Origin: CAWIJK01 sp963836375
GTDB taxonomy: Bacteria > Actinomycetota > Acidimicrobiia > Acidimicrobiales > RAAP-2
Assembly: GCA_963836375.1 (NCBI GenBank)
Contig: CAWIJK010000002.1
Span: forward strand, 1,426,001 to 1,490,000
Length of the DNA: 64,000 nucleotides
Direction: 5' to 3'
A program made the position numbers and the translations under genes. Of this stretch, positions 17,976-27,420 are shown one piece after another. Every line of letters begins with the position of its first letter. Position 1 is the stretch's first letter. The notes beneath the pieces were generated by a model that was given only the letters and a program-made list of their open reading frames with translations, was not told where the DNA came from and made no database searches.

Positions 17976-19442
17976 GTGAGTGACCTCCCGCTGGGTCCAG
18001 CCTGGTGGCAGGCCACCGACGGAAAGTGGTACCCGCCGGAGCTACATCCGGCCCTGCGACCGCCCGCCGGCCTCGAGTCGATCCCCGAATCCCCTACCGG
18101 TCCCCCGGCCACGCCGCCCGGGGCCGCCCCGGGCCAACCGCCGCACCCCGGGCTCCCCCAGCACCGGGGGGTCACCCCGCACCCAGCAGCACCCCACCCC
18201 GGCCCCCCGGGCGCCCTCGCCCCCATGGGTCCCTCCGCCTACGGACCCGGTCCGGGCGGCCCCGGGGCCCCTTGGGGTGTCCCACCGCCGGGCACCACGG
18301 CGCCCCACCACCAGCACCCCGGGGCCGCCCCGGCCGAAAGGGGCCGACACACCCTCGTCGTCGTCCTCATCGCCCTGATCGTCCTCCTCGGGGCGCTCGG
18401 GGTCGGCATCGCCCTCGGCCGGTCGACCACCAGCCCCTCGGTGGTGCTGCCCACCCCGCCGGCGTCGACCGCCCTGGTGGTGACCACCCTCGACCTGCAG
18501 ACCGGCACCAGCGTGGTCACCCCGGTCAACCTGGCCACCGGTTCGGTGGGCTCGACCATCAACGTCCCGGCGGGGGCCGAGGCCATCGAGGCCGACCCGG
18601 CCCGCCACGAGGCCTATGTCCTGTCCACCCCCAACGCCAACGGGCCCAGCGACCTCACCCCAATCGACCTGGCGACCAACCGGGCCGGGGCGCCGGCCTC
18701 GATCCCCCGGATCGCCCTGGCCATGGCCCTGTCCCCCGACGGCTCCACCGCCTACGTGGTCACGGTCGACAAGAGCGGCACCTACCTGGTGCCGGTCGAC
18801 CTGGCGACGGGGGCCGTGGGCGCGGCGTTGACCGTGCTGACCGGGGCCCCCTCACAGGCCAGCATCGAGATCGCACCCGACGGCACCACCGCCTACATCT
18901 CGAACCTGGCCGGCGGGGCACTGATCGAGGTCGACCTGGCGACGGGGACGGTCGGCTCCGCCATCTCGGTGGGGGCGCCGGCCGGCGAGTTCGCCCTGCG
19001 ACCCAACAGCACCACGGCGTATGTGACCAACCCCAACAACGGCACCAAGGTGCTCGACACCCTGACCCCGGTCGATCTGGCGAACGGGCAGCGGGCCGCC
19101 CCCATCGCCGTGGGCAAGGGGCCCCAGGCCCTGGCCATCACCCCGGACGGCAAATGGGCCTTCGTGACCGACGGCGGGTCGACGACGCTCTACACGGACA
19201 CGGTCACGCCGGTCGACCTGCAGTCCGGCCAGGCCGAGACGCCGATCAAGGTCGGGGTGGGACCCACCCCCATCGCCCTCGACCCGAGCGGCCGGTGGGC
19301 GGTCGTCGGGAACACCGGCGTCGGCCGGGCTCCGGGCTCCACGGTCACCTTCCTCTACCTCCCGAAATTCGCGGCCGGGCGGACGGTGTCGGTGCACGGG
19401 CTGCCCGAGGCGCTGGCCGTCGTCGCCCAGGCCGCCACCTGA
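17976..19442 (+). CDS. Membrane-anchored beta-propeller protein with DUF2510-like N-terminus
   Basis: 488 residues from GTG 17976, 11 bp after ndh. Residues 1-30 contain GPAWWQATDGKWYPPELHP, a DUF2510-type motif very common at the N-terminus of Acidimicrobiia membrane proteins. A Pro/Gly-rich disordered stretch follows to about residue 125, then one transmembrane helix (LVVVLIALIVLLGALGVGIA). The remaining 330 residues are YVTN-type beta-propeller repeats with recurring TPVDLATG and SPDGSTAYV units. The propeller should lie outside the cell. Function unknown, probably binding. Confidence 0.75.
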   Translation: MSDLPLGPAWWQATDGKWYPPELHPALRPPAGLESIPESPTGPPATPPGAAPGQPPHPGLPQHRGVTPHPAAPHPGPPGALAPMGPSAYGPGPGGPGAPWGVPPPGTTAPHHQHPGAAPAERGRHTLVVVLIALIVLLGALGVGIALGRSTTSPSVVLPTPPASTALVVTTLDLQTGTSVVTPVNLATGSVGSTINVPAGAEAIEADPARHEAYVLSTPNANGPSDLTPIDLATNRAGAPASIPRIALAMALSPDGSTAYVVTVDKSGTYLVPVDLATGAVGAALTVLTGAPSQASIEIAPDGTTAYISNLAGGALIEVDLATGTVGSAISVGAPAGEFALRPNSTTAYVTNPNNGTKVLDTLTPVDLANGQRAAPIAVGKGPQALAITPDGKWAFVTDGGSTTLYTDTVTPVDLQSGQAETPIKVGVGPTPIALDPSGRWAVVGNTGVGRAPGSTVTFLYLPKFAAGRTVSVHGLPEALAVVAQAAT

Positions 19443-19475
19443 CCGCCGGGCGGCGCCGGGCGGGGGCGGCCCGGG

Positions 19476-21151
19476 TCATTCGAAGTGGCCCCGCAGGTCC
19501 CGCTTGAGGATCTTCCCCGAGGCGTTGCGCGGCAGGCGCTCGTCGATGAACACGACCCGGTGGGGCACCTTGAAGGCGGCCAGGCGCTCGGCCACGTGCG
19601 CCTGGAGCTCCTCGGCGGTCACCGACTGGCCGGCCTTGGGGTTGACCACGGCCACCACGTCCTCGCCGAGCCGCTCGTCGGGCACGCCGAACACGGCCGC
19701 CTCGTAGACCGCCGGGTGCTCGTAGATCGCCGCCTCCACCTCGGCGCAGTAGACGTTCTCGCCCGCCCGGATGACCATGTCCTTGGCCCGGTCCTCGACG
19801 TAGACGAAGCCCTCGGGGTCCACCCGACCGATGTCACCGGTCCGCAGCCACCCGTCGACGATGGTCTCGGCGGTCGCCTCGGGCTTGCCCCAGTAGCCGC
19901 GGATGAGGTTGGGCCCCTTCATCCAGATCTCTCCCCTCTCGCCGTGGGGCAGCGCCCGGCCGGCGGGGTCGCGGACCTGGACCTCGACGATGGGGACGGT
20001 GCGGCCCGAGCTCGAGGGATGGGTGACGTAGTCCTCGCCGAAGTTGCCCGGACCATACGCGTTGGTCTCGGTCATGCCGTACCCGATCTGCGGGCGCCCG
20101 CGGAAGGTGTCCTCGACCCGGTGGACGAGCTTGGGCGGCGCCGGGGCCCCGCCACCACCGATGCTGGTCAGGCTGGACGTGTCGAACTCGGCGAAGCGGG
20201 GCGACTCGAGGAGGTCCCAGCTCTGGGTGGGGACCCCGACGAAATTGGTCACCCTCTCCTTTTCGATCAGCTCGAGGGCGGCCTCGGGGTCCCACTTGTA
20301 CATGATCACCAGCTTCATCCCGGCGTAGAAGCACGAGAGCATCACCGGGATGCAGCCGGTGACGTGGAACAACGGCACGATCAAAATGAACGACGGCGGC
20401 TGCGACGGCCTACCACCACCACCCCCACCGCCCCCCGCTCGCGCTGGATGTCGACGGCACAGCCGAAGGCGAACAGGGCCTGGCAGACCGCCCGGTGGGT
20501 GGAGACGGCCCCCTTCGGGCTGCCGGTGGTCCCCGACGTGTAGAGGATCGTGGCGTCGTCCTCGGGGCCCACCTCCACCTCGGGCATGACGTCACCCAGG
20601 GTGAGCACGTCCTCGAGGCGGTCCACGTCGGGCGGGTTCCCGGCGTCGTCGCCGGCCCGGGCCACCAGGGTGTGGACCCCGAGGCGCTGGCAGGCGATCC
20701 GCGAGCGGGCCAGGCGGGCCGGGTCGGCGATGAGCAGGGTTGCCCCGCAGTCGGCCAAGGCGTAGTCGAGCTCCTCCTCGGTCCACCAGGCGTTGAGAGA
20801 GACCGAGACCGCGCCCACCGACAGGATCGCCGCGAACGAGATGACCCATTCGGGCAGGTTGCGCATGGCGATGGCCACCCGGTCGCCCTTCTTCACACCC
20901 AGGCGGTGCACCAGGGCCGAGGCCAGGGCGTCGACGTGGACCATGACCTCGGCGAAGCTCCAGCGCTCGCCCTCGTAGACGATGAAGGTGTTGTCACCCT
21001 GGTGGCGGGCCGAGGCGAAAGCCTCGCGCAGGGTCGACGGTGCGTGGGTGAAGATCCGGTAGTCCACCCCGCCGGCCTCGAGGTCGGTGATCTCGAAGAT
21101 CTGGCCCGGCCCGGTGACCTTGGCCGTCGCCTCCTCGTAGCTGCGTGACAC
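19476..21151 (-). CDS. Acyl-CoA synthetase (FadD-like, AMP-forming), one frameshift
   Basis: Activates a carboxylic acid via acyl-AMP to acyl-CoA. The N-terminal half (from GTG 21151) contains the P-loop ILYTSGTTGSPKG. The C-terminal half in another frame contains VPLFHVTGC, IGYGMTETNAYGP, GWLRTGDIGR and the catalytic-Lys end NASGKILKRDL. The two halves meet in the C-rich stretch 20411-20437 (C6 at 20431-20436), where both frames read low complexity. The total of 1676 bp is one base short of a whole number of codons, so a single missing base restores a normal length of about 558 residues. Sequencing error at the homopolymer is likely. Divergent from the acyl-CoA dehydrogenase gene. Confidence 0.82.
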
Positions 21152-21260
21152 GTGCTGTCCGCCTCCCTGCCCTCGCCGTATCGGGCCTCCACCACAACGT
21201 ACCCGGGCCTGACGCGCTCCGGCCGCTGCGGCCGGGGGGCCGGGCTGGTAGGAAGGGTCG

Positions 21261-22517
21261 ATGCCGATCAACGTCACGCCCGTGGCCACCCTCGACGACC
21301 GGATCAACGACATCCGGATGAGGACGGCCCGCATCATCAACGAGGAGATCCTCCCCGTCGAGGACCGCCTCTGGCAGGGTCGCCGGGGCTCGGGGGCGGG
21401 GGGCGAGGAGCGCGAGGCGGCCCGCAAGCTGCGCGAACAGGTCAAAGAGAAGGTCCGGGCGGCCGGGCTATGGGCGCCCCACCTGCCCGAGGAGTACGGC
21501 GGGATGGGCCTCGACTTCCTCGCCCACGCCTACATGAACGAGATCCTGGCCTACGCCGTCGGCGCGGCGTCGCTCTTCGGCGTGGTGGCCCCCAACTCGG
21601 GCAACCAGACGATCCTGGTCAAGTACGGCACCGAGGAGCAGAAGCGCAGATGGCTGCTGCCTCTGATCGAAGGGACCATGGAGTCGGGATTCTCGATGAC
21701 CGAACCCGAGAACGCCGGCTCGGACCCCCGGTCGCTGACCACCTCGGCCGTGCGCGAGGGGGACGAGTGGGTCATCAACGGTCACAAGTGGTTCACCTCG
21801 AACGGCAAGGAGGCCGACTTCTTCATCGTGATGTGCCGGGCCGAGGACCCGAGCGGCGAGCTCGGGCGCTCCGGGCAGATGGTCCAGGTGATCGTGCCTA
21901 CCGACACGCCGGGCGTCGAGATCGTGCGGGGCATCGGCATCTGGGGCCACGGGACCTCTGACCACTGCGAGGTCCGCTACGAGAACGTGCGGGTCCCCCT
22001 CGACAACGCCCTGGGCCAGGTCGGCCAAGGGCACCGGGCGGCACAGGACCGTCTGGGGGCGGGAAGGATCTTCCACTGCATGAACTCGATCGGCCAGATG
22101 TGGCGGGCCTTCGACCTGATGGTGGAGCGAAGCCTCACCCGCCAGGTGCACGGGGGGCCCCTGAAGGACAAGCAGTTCATCCAGGGCTTCATCGCCGACA
22201 GCTACATGGACATCCAGTCGGCCCGGCTGATGACCATCCGTGCCGCCGAGATGGTCGACCGGGACGACCCGCAGGCACGCACCGACATCTCGGCCATCAA
22301 GGTCTTCGTGCCCGCCGCCTTCAGCCGGGTCGCCGACCGGGCCATCCAGGTCTGGGGAGCGGCCGGCGTCTCCAACGACCTCCCCCTCGCCGGCATGTAC
22401 CTGACGGCCAGGACCCTGCGGCTGGCCGACGGCCCCGACGAGGTCCACCGGATCCTGATCGCCAAGAACGTCCTGCACCGCTACGAGGCCGGCGGCAGCT
22501 GGGACTTCGCCGGCTGA
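21261..22517 (+). CDS. Acyl-CoA dehydrogenase
   Basis: FAD-dependent alpha,beta-dehydrogenase, 418 residues. GFSMTEPENAGSDPRS is the FAD/substrate signature. NGHKWFTSNGKEADF is the conserved mid-domain. VWGAAGVSNDLPLAGMYLTA and LADGPDEVHR near the C-terminus are typical of the ACAD10/11-like long-chain branch. Divergent from the acyl-CoA synthetase with a 109-bp shared control region, so the pair probably acts in the same fatty-acid oxidation route. Confidence 0.92.
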   Translation: MPINVTPVATLDDRINDIRMRTARIINEEILPVEDRLWQGRRGSGAGGEEREAARKLREQVKEKVRAAGLWAPHLPEEYGGMGLDFLAHAYMNEILAYAVGAASLFGVVAPNSGNQTILVKYGTEEQKRRWLLPLIEGTMESGFSMTEPENAGSDPRSLTTSAVREGDEWVINGHKWFTSNGKEADFFIVMCRAEDPSGELGRSGQMVQVIVPTDTPGVEIVRGIGIWGHGTSDHCEVRYENVRVPLDNALGQVGQGHRAAQDRLGAGRIFHCMNSIGQMWRAFDLMVERSLTRQVHGGPLKDKQFIQGFIADSYMDIQSARLMTIRAAEMVDRDDPQARTDISAIKVFVPAAFSRVADRAIQVWGAAGVSNDLPLAGMYLTARTLRLADGPDEVHRILIAKNVLHRYEAGGSWDFAG

Positions 22518-22546
22518 GCCGGCCGGCGCCGGCGGGGACGCTCGGC

Positions 22547-22864
22547 TCAGGGTGCTCCCGGCCCACCCCCGCCGGCCACCAGGTCGGTGTCCTCGGGGTG
22601 GCGCTCGAGGTACCGCCTCACGTACGGGCAGGTCGGGATGACCCTGAGCCCCTGCGACCGGGCCTGGTCCAGCGCCGCGGCGACCAGGCGCCCGGCGATG
22701 CCCTCCCCCTCGAAGGCCGGCTTCACCTCGGTGTGGACCAGGTTCAACCCGCCCGGGACCTCCCGGTAGGCCAGCAGGCCGGCCAGCTGGTCGCCGGACC
22801 AGGCCTCGACGCGGTGGTCGGCCGGGTTGTCGACCACCCGCACCCCACCCGCCGGCTCGCTCAC
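22547..22864 (-). CDS. Small GNAT-family acetyltransferase (YjdJ-like)
   Basis: 105 residues from GTG 22864, preceded on the minus strand by GGGGAGG. LNLVHTEVKPAFEGEGIAGR is the acetyl-CoA binding motif A of the minimal GNAT fold, followed by VIPTCPYVRRYLERHPED, where CPYV is typical of the yjdJ group. Small stand-alone N-acetyltransferases of this type have mostly unknown substrates. Confidence 0.82.
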   Translation of the reverse strand: MSEPAGGVRVVDNPADHRVEAWSGDQLAGLLAYREVPGGLNLVHTEVKPAFEGEGIAGRLVAAALDQARSQGLRVIPTCPYVRRYLERHPEDTDLVAGGGGPGAP

Positions 22865-23064
22865 CCCTGGCCTCCCCGTCTCGTCCCCGCGCAGCGTAGC
22901 GAGGAGCGGCGGCCCGAACCGCGGACGACGGCCGCGGCCGTCCGGGCTGGCGCCCGACGGCCGGCCCGATGCCATGATGGGCCGCCCGTGCCCCGGGCCG
23001 TGGCACCGCCGCCGGGCGTGGGCCGGCGGCGAGGCGGGGTCGGGTCCGAGACGGGAGGTTCGGT

Positions 23065-23919
23065 GTGCCCCAGGGGAACGGAGCGGCGAGGGCGCCGACG
23101 GCCGTCTTCGCCGACGGGTTGTTCGAGGGCCGGGTGGCCCTGGTGACCGGTGGGGGCAGCGGGCTCGGGCGCGAGGCCGCGGTCGGCTTCTCACGCCTCG
23201 GGGCTGATGTCGTGGTGGCCGGGCGGACCGAGGAGCGCCTCTTGGGAGTCAAGGCCGAGATCGAGTCGCTCGGCCGCCGCTGCCTGGCCGTGCCGACCAA
23301 CATCCGCGAGACCGACCAGGTCGACGAGCTCCATCGTCGCGCCTACAACGAGTTCCCCCGGGTGGACTTCTTGGTGAACAACGCCGGTGGGCAGTTCCCC
23401 GCCCTGCCCTCGAGGATCAGTGACAACGGGTGGCGTGCCGTCATCGACCTCAATCTGAACGGCACTTGGAACATGCTCAGCCGCTTCATGACCACGATGG
23501 CCGACGCCGGGAGCGGTGCCATCGTCAACGTGGTGCACATCTTCTCGTTCGACCGGGGAGCGCCACTCTTCGCCCACTCCGGCGCCGCCCGGGCCGGCGT
23601 GGTCAACCTGACCAAGACCCTCGCCCCCTACCTGATGCACCACGGGGTGACCATCAACGCGCTCGCACCCGGCGTCTTCGCAACGCCCGGGATGGTGGCC
23701 GGCGAGCTCAACACGGTGGGCCATAGCGCCGAGAGCTTCAACGACGAGATGGCGGCGGAGCGCACCACCACCCGGATGGGCACGGTCGAGGAGATGGCGG
23801 CCGTCATCCTCTTCCTGTGCTCACCGGCGGCGGGCTACATCAGCGGCGCCTCGATCGTGGCCGACGGCACGTCCTCACAGAGCAACTGGGTGAACATCTT
23901 CGGTCCGGGCGAACTCTGA
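23065..23919 (+). CDS. SDR-family enoyl-CoA reductase-like protein
   Basis: 284 residues from GTG 23065 with GGGAGG upstream. TGGGSGLGREAAVGF is the NADP-binding motif and NNAGGQFPA the structural motif. The usual YxxxK is replaced: the equivalent stretch reads LFAHSGAARAGVVNLTKTLA. This substitution is known in peroxisomal trans-2-enoyl-CoA reductase and 2,4-dienoyl-CoA reductase-like SDRs, which fits the lipid genes nearby. Activity on acyl-CoA is inferred. Confidence 0.82.
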   Translation: MPQGNGAARAPTAVFADGLFEGRVALVTGGGSGLGREAAVGFSRLGADVVVAGRTEERLLGVKAEIESLGRRCLAVPTNIRETDQVDELHRRAYNEFPRVDFLVNNAGGQFPALPSRISDNGWRAVIDLNLNGTWNMLSRFMTTMADAGSGAIVNVVHIFSFDRGAPLFAHSGAARAGVVNLTKTLAPYLMHHGVTINALAPGVFATPGMVAGELNTVGHSAESFNDEMAAERTTTRMGTVEEMAAVILFLCSPAAGYISGASIVADGTSSQSNWVNIFGPGEL

Positions 23920-23986
23920 GCCCGGCCCGGCCCGGCCCGGCCCCGGCGGCCACTGACCGACCGGGGCGGGGTGCGCAGGCCGCGGC

Positions 23987-24379
23987 TCAGCTGAGCAGCT
24001 TCGCTTTCGCCTTCTCGTAGTCCGCGTCGGTGATGGCGCCTTTGGCCTTGAGGTCGGCCAGCTTGCTCAGCTCCTCGGCCGGGCTGGCCGCCGCCGCCTG
24101 CTGGCGGACGTAGTCGTCGAACTGCTTCTGCTGGGCCTGGGCGGCCTGCTCGGCCCGCTCGTGCATCGAGCCGCCCCGGGCGATCAGGTAGATGAAGACG
24201 CCGAGGAACGGGATGATGATCACCAGCAGGACCCAGAGGAACTTCACACCCCCGCTCATGTCGCGGCTCCGGAAGATGTCCATGAAGACCATGATCACGA
24301 TCCAGATCCAGATGAAGAAGAGGAAGAACTCGAGCATCGTCCAGAAGATGTCGAGAAGCGGGTAACTCGAACCGATCAC
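23987..24379 (-). CDS. Two-helix membrane protein with C-terminal SHOCT domain
   Basis: 130 residues from GTG 24379, chosen because GGAGGG lies 4-5 bp upstream; an ATG at 24406 is also in frame but has no ribosome site. Two hydrophobic helices (FWTMLEFFLFFIWIWIVIMV and FLWVLLVIIIPFLGVFIYLI) flank a conserved DIFRSRDMSGG loop. This is the PLDc_N-type pattern. A coiled-coil linker and a SHOCT domain (ELSKLADLKAKGAITDADYE) follow. The function of such proteins is unknown; SHOCT probably mediates oligomerisation. Confidence 0.78.
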   Translation of the reverse strand: MIGSSYPLLDIFWTMLEFFLFFIWIWIVIMVFMDIFRSRDMSGGVKFLWVLLVIIIPFLGVFIYLIARGGSMHERAEQAAQAQQKQFDDYVRQQAAAASPAEELSKLADLKAKGAITDADYEKAKAKLLS

Positions 24380-24512
24380 TTGCCCTCCAAAGAGATGTAT
24401 GTGCATTCGCAGGGAATCTGCGCCCCTCAGTGAACCATGGCCGGCTGGCGATGTCGAACACCCTCGGGGACCGGCGCCGTCCAGGCACGAAGTCCGAGCC
24501 GGCGGCGGCTGG

Positions 24513-25391
24513 TCAGCCGTGGTAGCGGTGCGAGATGGCGGCGATCGTGGCCGGTTCGCCTCCGAACGGGCCGGTCTGGTCGGGGTGGTGCAGCACGACC
24601 TCGTTGAAGCCCAATGCACCAAGCGGCCCGGCCAGGTCCTCGAACTCCCCCAGTGATCCGGGCTGGAGGGCGGGGTCGGCCAGGAGCAGCACCCGCCCGA
24701 TCCCCGCCGGGTCACGCCCCAGGGCACGACAGGCCGCCGTCAGCCGCTCGGACTGGGCGCGGGCCGCCGCCAGCACGCTGGCCGCGTCACGGGGTCCGGT
24801 CCCCACCGGGCCGGTCGTCACCCACCGCTCCCCGAAGCGGGCCGCCACCGCCAAGCTCCTGTCGCCGGCGCCGGCGACGGTGAACGGGACCCGCGGGGCC
24901 TGCGTGCACCCCGGGTTGGTGGGCGCCTCCCGGACGCCGTAGTAGCGGCCGGTGACTGTCGTCGTCGTCCCGGTCAACAGGCCGTCGAGCAGTTCGACGA
25001 ACTCGGCGAAGCGCTCGGCCCGCTCGGCCGTGCTCCACGGCGCATGACCGAGCACCGAGGCGTCGGGGCCTTGGCTCCCGGCCCCGATCCCGAGATCGAA
25101 GCGGCCTTCGGACAGGTCGTCGAGGGTGACGACCTCGCGGGCCAGCGTGACGGGGTGGCGGAAGTTGGGCGACGTGACGAGGGTTCCGAGCCGGATGCGC
25201 TCGGTGACCCCCGCCGCCGCCGCCAGAACCGGGTACGCCGCGTGCCACGGCCCCGCCGGCATGCCCCCCCAGCGGAGGTGGTCGTAGGTGTAGGCCGTCT
25301 TGAAGCCGGCGTCCTCGGCCCACTGCCACTGCCGGCGCGCCTCGGACCACCGGTCGCTCGGGAGCACCAACAGCCCGACGTCGATCCCCAC
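24513..25391 (-). CDS. LLM-class F420-type oxidoreductase
   Basis: 292-residue luciferase-like TIM barrel. It begins with a strand typical of the family (IDVGLLVLPSDRWSEARRQW), has RIRLGTLVTSPNFRHPVTLA, LGIGAGSQGPD and the VAGAGDRSLAVAARFGERW phosphate-binding segment. Actinobacterial relatives use coenzyme F420 rather than FMN. The substrate is unknown. A second member lies at 44833. Confidence 0.85.
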   Translation of the reverse strand: MGIDVGLLVLPSDRWSEARRQWQWAEDAGFKTAYTYDHLRWGGMPAGPWHAAYPVLAAAAGVTERIRLGTLVTSPNFRHPVTLAREVVTLDDLSEGRFDLGIGAGSQGPDASVLGHAPWSTAERAERFAEFVELLDGLLTGTTTTVTGRYYGVREAPTNPGCTQAPRVPFTVAGAGDRSLAVAARFGERWVTTGPVGTGPRDAASVLAAARAQSERLTAACRALGRDPAGIGRVLLLADPALQPGSLGEFEDLAGPLGALGFNEVVLHHPDQTGPFGGEPATIAAISHRYHG

Positions 25392-25502
25392 CCCCCGAGC
25401 CTAGGATGCCGGGCTCGGGCTCGACGACCCCGCCGGCCCGACGGGGCGGGTAGAAAGGGGCCGGCCCGACCCCGCGGTGCTCTCGAGGAGGACGATCTGG
25501 CG

Positions 25503-26296
25503 ATGGGATACGAGCTCTCTGGCAAACGGGTCCTGGTGACCGGAGCCTCGTCGGGGATCGGGGCCGCCCTGGCCGAGGCGTTCGCCGAGGCCGGGGCGGT
25601 GGTGGGCATCTGCGCCCGCCGCACGGACCGCCTGGCCGAGGTCCTCGAACGCTGCCGGCGGCACAGCCCGGCCTCGACCATGTGGACCGTCGACCTCTCC
25701 GATCCCGCGGCGGTCGACCAGCTGGCCCGCGATGCCCTGGGTGAACTCGGCGGGGTCGACGTCCTGGTCAACAACGCCGGGATCCCCAAGCGCCGCCACG
25801 TCACCCGCCTCGACCCGGCCACAGTGGAGTCGGTCATGGCGATCAACTACCTGAGCCCGGTGCGCCTCACCCTGGGCCTGCTCGGCCACTGCTCGAACGG
25901 GGCGACGGCCGGATCGTCAACGTCTCGTCGGTCGCCGCCACCCTCAGCTCACCCGGAGAGGCCGCCTACGACGCCTCGAAGGCGGCGCTCTCCGCCTTCA
26001 GCGAGGCGATGGCGGTGGACCTGTGGGACAGCGGCGTCAAGGTGCTCGTGGTCTACCCGGGGGTGGTGGACACCGAGCTCTTCTCCCTGCCCGACAACGA
26101 CCCGATGACGGCCTCGGTCCAGGCCGTCCCGGTCTCCGACGTCGTGACGGCCGTGCTCGGGGCCCTCGACCGGGGCGCCCTGCAGGTCTTCGTGCCCGAA
26201 TGGTTCGCCGGGCTGGCCCCGCGCAAGGCCGAGGACCTCGACGGGTTCCTGGCCGGCACCGCCGCCTACGTCAAGGAGCACCAGACGCCCGCCTGA
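25503..26296 (+). CDS. Short-chain dehydrogenase, one frameshift
   Basis: Classical SDR. The first part, from ATG 25503, carries TGASSGIGAALAEAF and NNAG. The second part, in another frame, carries GRIVNVSSVAATLSSPGEAAY and AYDASKAALSAF, which supply the catalytic Ser, Tyr and Lys. The frames meet at 25887-25892, and one missing base before TGCTCGAACGG restores ...LERGDGRIVNVSS. The total of 794 bp is again one base short. With the shift repaired the product is about 264 residues, a normal SDR. The GAGGAGGACGATCTGGCG leader supports the start. Confidence 0.8.
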
Positions 26297-26315
26297 GCGC
26301 TGCGGGGACCCGGAC

Positions 26316-27374
26316 ATGGCAGAACCGACCGACGCCCTCGCCGAGCTGTGGCGGTGGTTCGCCACCAACAGCTGCGCCGGGTACTCGCCCCTCTACGAGC
26401 GGCTCTCCCTGGCCGTCGCCGACGACACCGAGCTCTTGGAGCTGGTCCTCTCCGCCCCGCCGTCGGCCCATCTCCCGGCGTCGCTCCTGGCGGCTGTGCA
26501 CTACCTGCTCCTCGAGGGGCTGGACCACCCCTTGGCCGCGGTCTACGCCGGGCGCTCGGGGGACGATCCCGTCCCGATGTTCCGCCAGCTCTGCCTGAGT
26601 CATCGCGACGAGGTGCTGGCCCTCCTCGCCACCCGGCACATCCAGACCAACGACTGCGGTCGCAGCGCGCTGATCGCCCCCGGCCTCACCTGGTTCTCGG
26701 CTGCATTCGATTCGCCCTTCGCACTGGTCGACGTCGGCACCAGCGCCGGACTCAACCTCCTCTGTGACCGCTACCTGCTCGACTACGGCGAGCACGGGAC
26801 GACCGGCCCGGTCGACTCGCCCGTCCAGGTGGCCTGCCGGGTCGTCGGGGGCCATCCGCCGATCGCGCCAAACCTGGCTCCGTTCGCCGACCGGATCGGC
26901 ATCGACCGCTCCCCGGTCGACCTCTCCGATCCCGACGACGCACGGTGGCTATTGGCCTGCGTCTGGCCCGACACCGGGCGGCTCGAGCGCACGGCCGCCT
27001 CCATCGAGGTGGCCCGGGGCCAACTCCCCCACCTGGTCGCCGGTGACGCCAACTCGGCCCTCTCAGAGGTGCTGGCGGGACTGGAGGCGGGGACGCCGGC
27101 GGTCGTCATGACCACCTGGTCGTTCTCCTACTTCTCGAAGGACGAGCGGCGGCGGTTCGTCGAGCTCTTGGACGGGGCCTCCCGCGGGCGGCCGCTCGGC
27201 TGGCTGAGCGCCGACGGTGCCGGCGTGGTCGACCTGTTGGCCGGCGCCTCCGAGGAGGACGGCCATCGGGGGTCCAACGTCCTCGGAGCGGTCCTGTTCG
27301 ACGACGGGGCCCACACGGGCACGCTCCTGGCCACGGTCCAACAGCACGGCGGATGGCTCGACTGGAGCACGTGA
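26316..27374 (+). CDS. DUF2332 family protein
   Basis: 352 residues. DUF2332 proteins are uncharacterised and common in actinobacteria. Recognisable parts are SCAGYSPLYERLSLAVADD at the N-terminus, QTNDCGRSALIAPG, LVDVGTSAGLNLLCDRY (a methyltransferase-like glycine loop), and VVMTTWSFSYFSKDERRRF near the C-terminus. The glycine-rich DVGTSAGLNL suggests a SAM-dependent methyltransferase-like fold, but this is only resemblance. The gene starts 19 bp after the SDR. Confidence 0.8.
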   Translation: MAEPTDALAELWRWFATNSCAGYSPLYERLSLAVADDTELLELVLSAPPSAHLPASLLAAVHYLLLEGLDHPLAAVYAGRSGDDPVPMFRQLCLSHRDEVLALLATRHIQTNDCGRSALIAPGLTWFSAAFDSPFALVDVGTSAGLNLLCDRYLLDYGEHGTTGPVDSPVQVACRVVGGHPPIAPNLAPFADRIGIDRSPVDLSDPDDARWLLACVWPDTGRLERTAASIEVARGQLPHLVAGDANSALSEVLAGLEAGTPAVVMTTWSFSYFSKDERRRFVELLDGASRGRPLGWLSADGAGVVDLLAGASEEDGHRGSNVLGAVLFDDGAHTGTLLATVQQHGGWLDWST

Positions 27375-27420
27375 CACCCTGAGCCCGTGACCACCTGAGA
27401 TGGCGACGGTGCGGTGGAGG

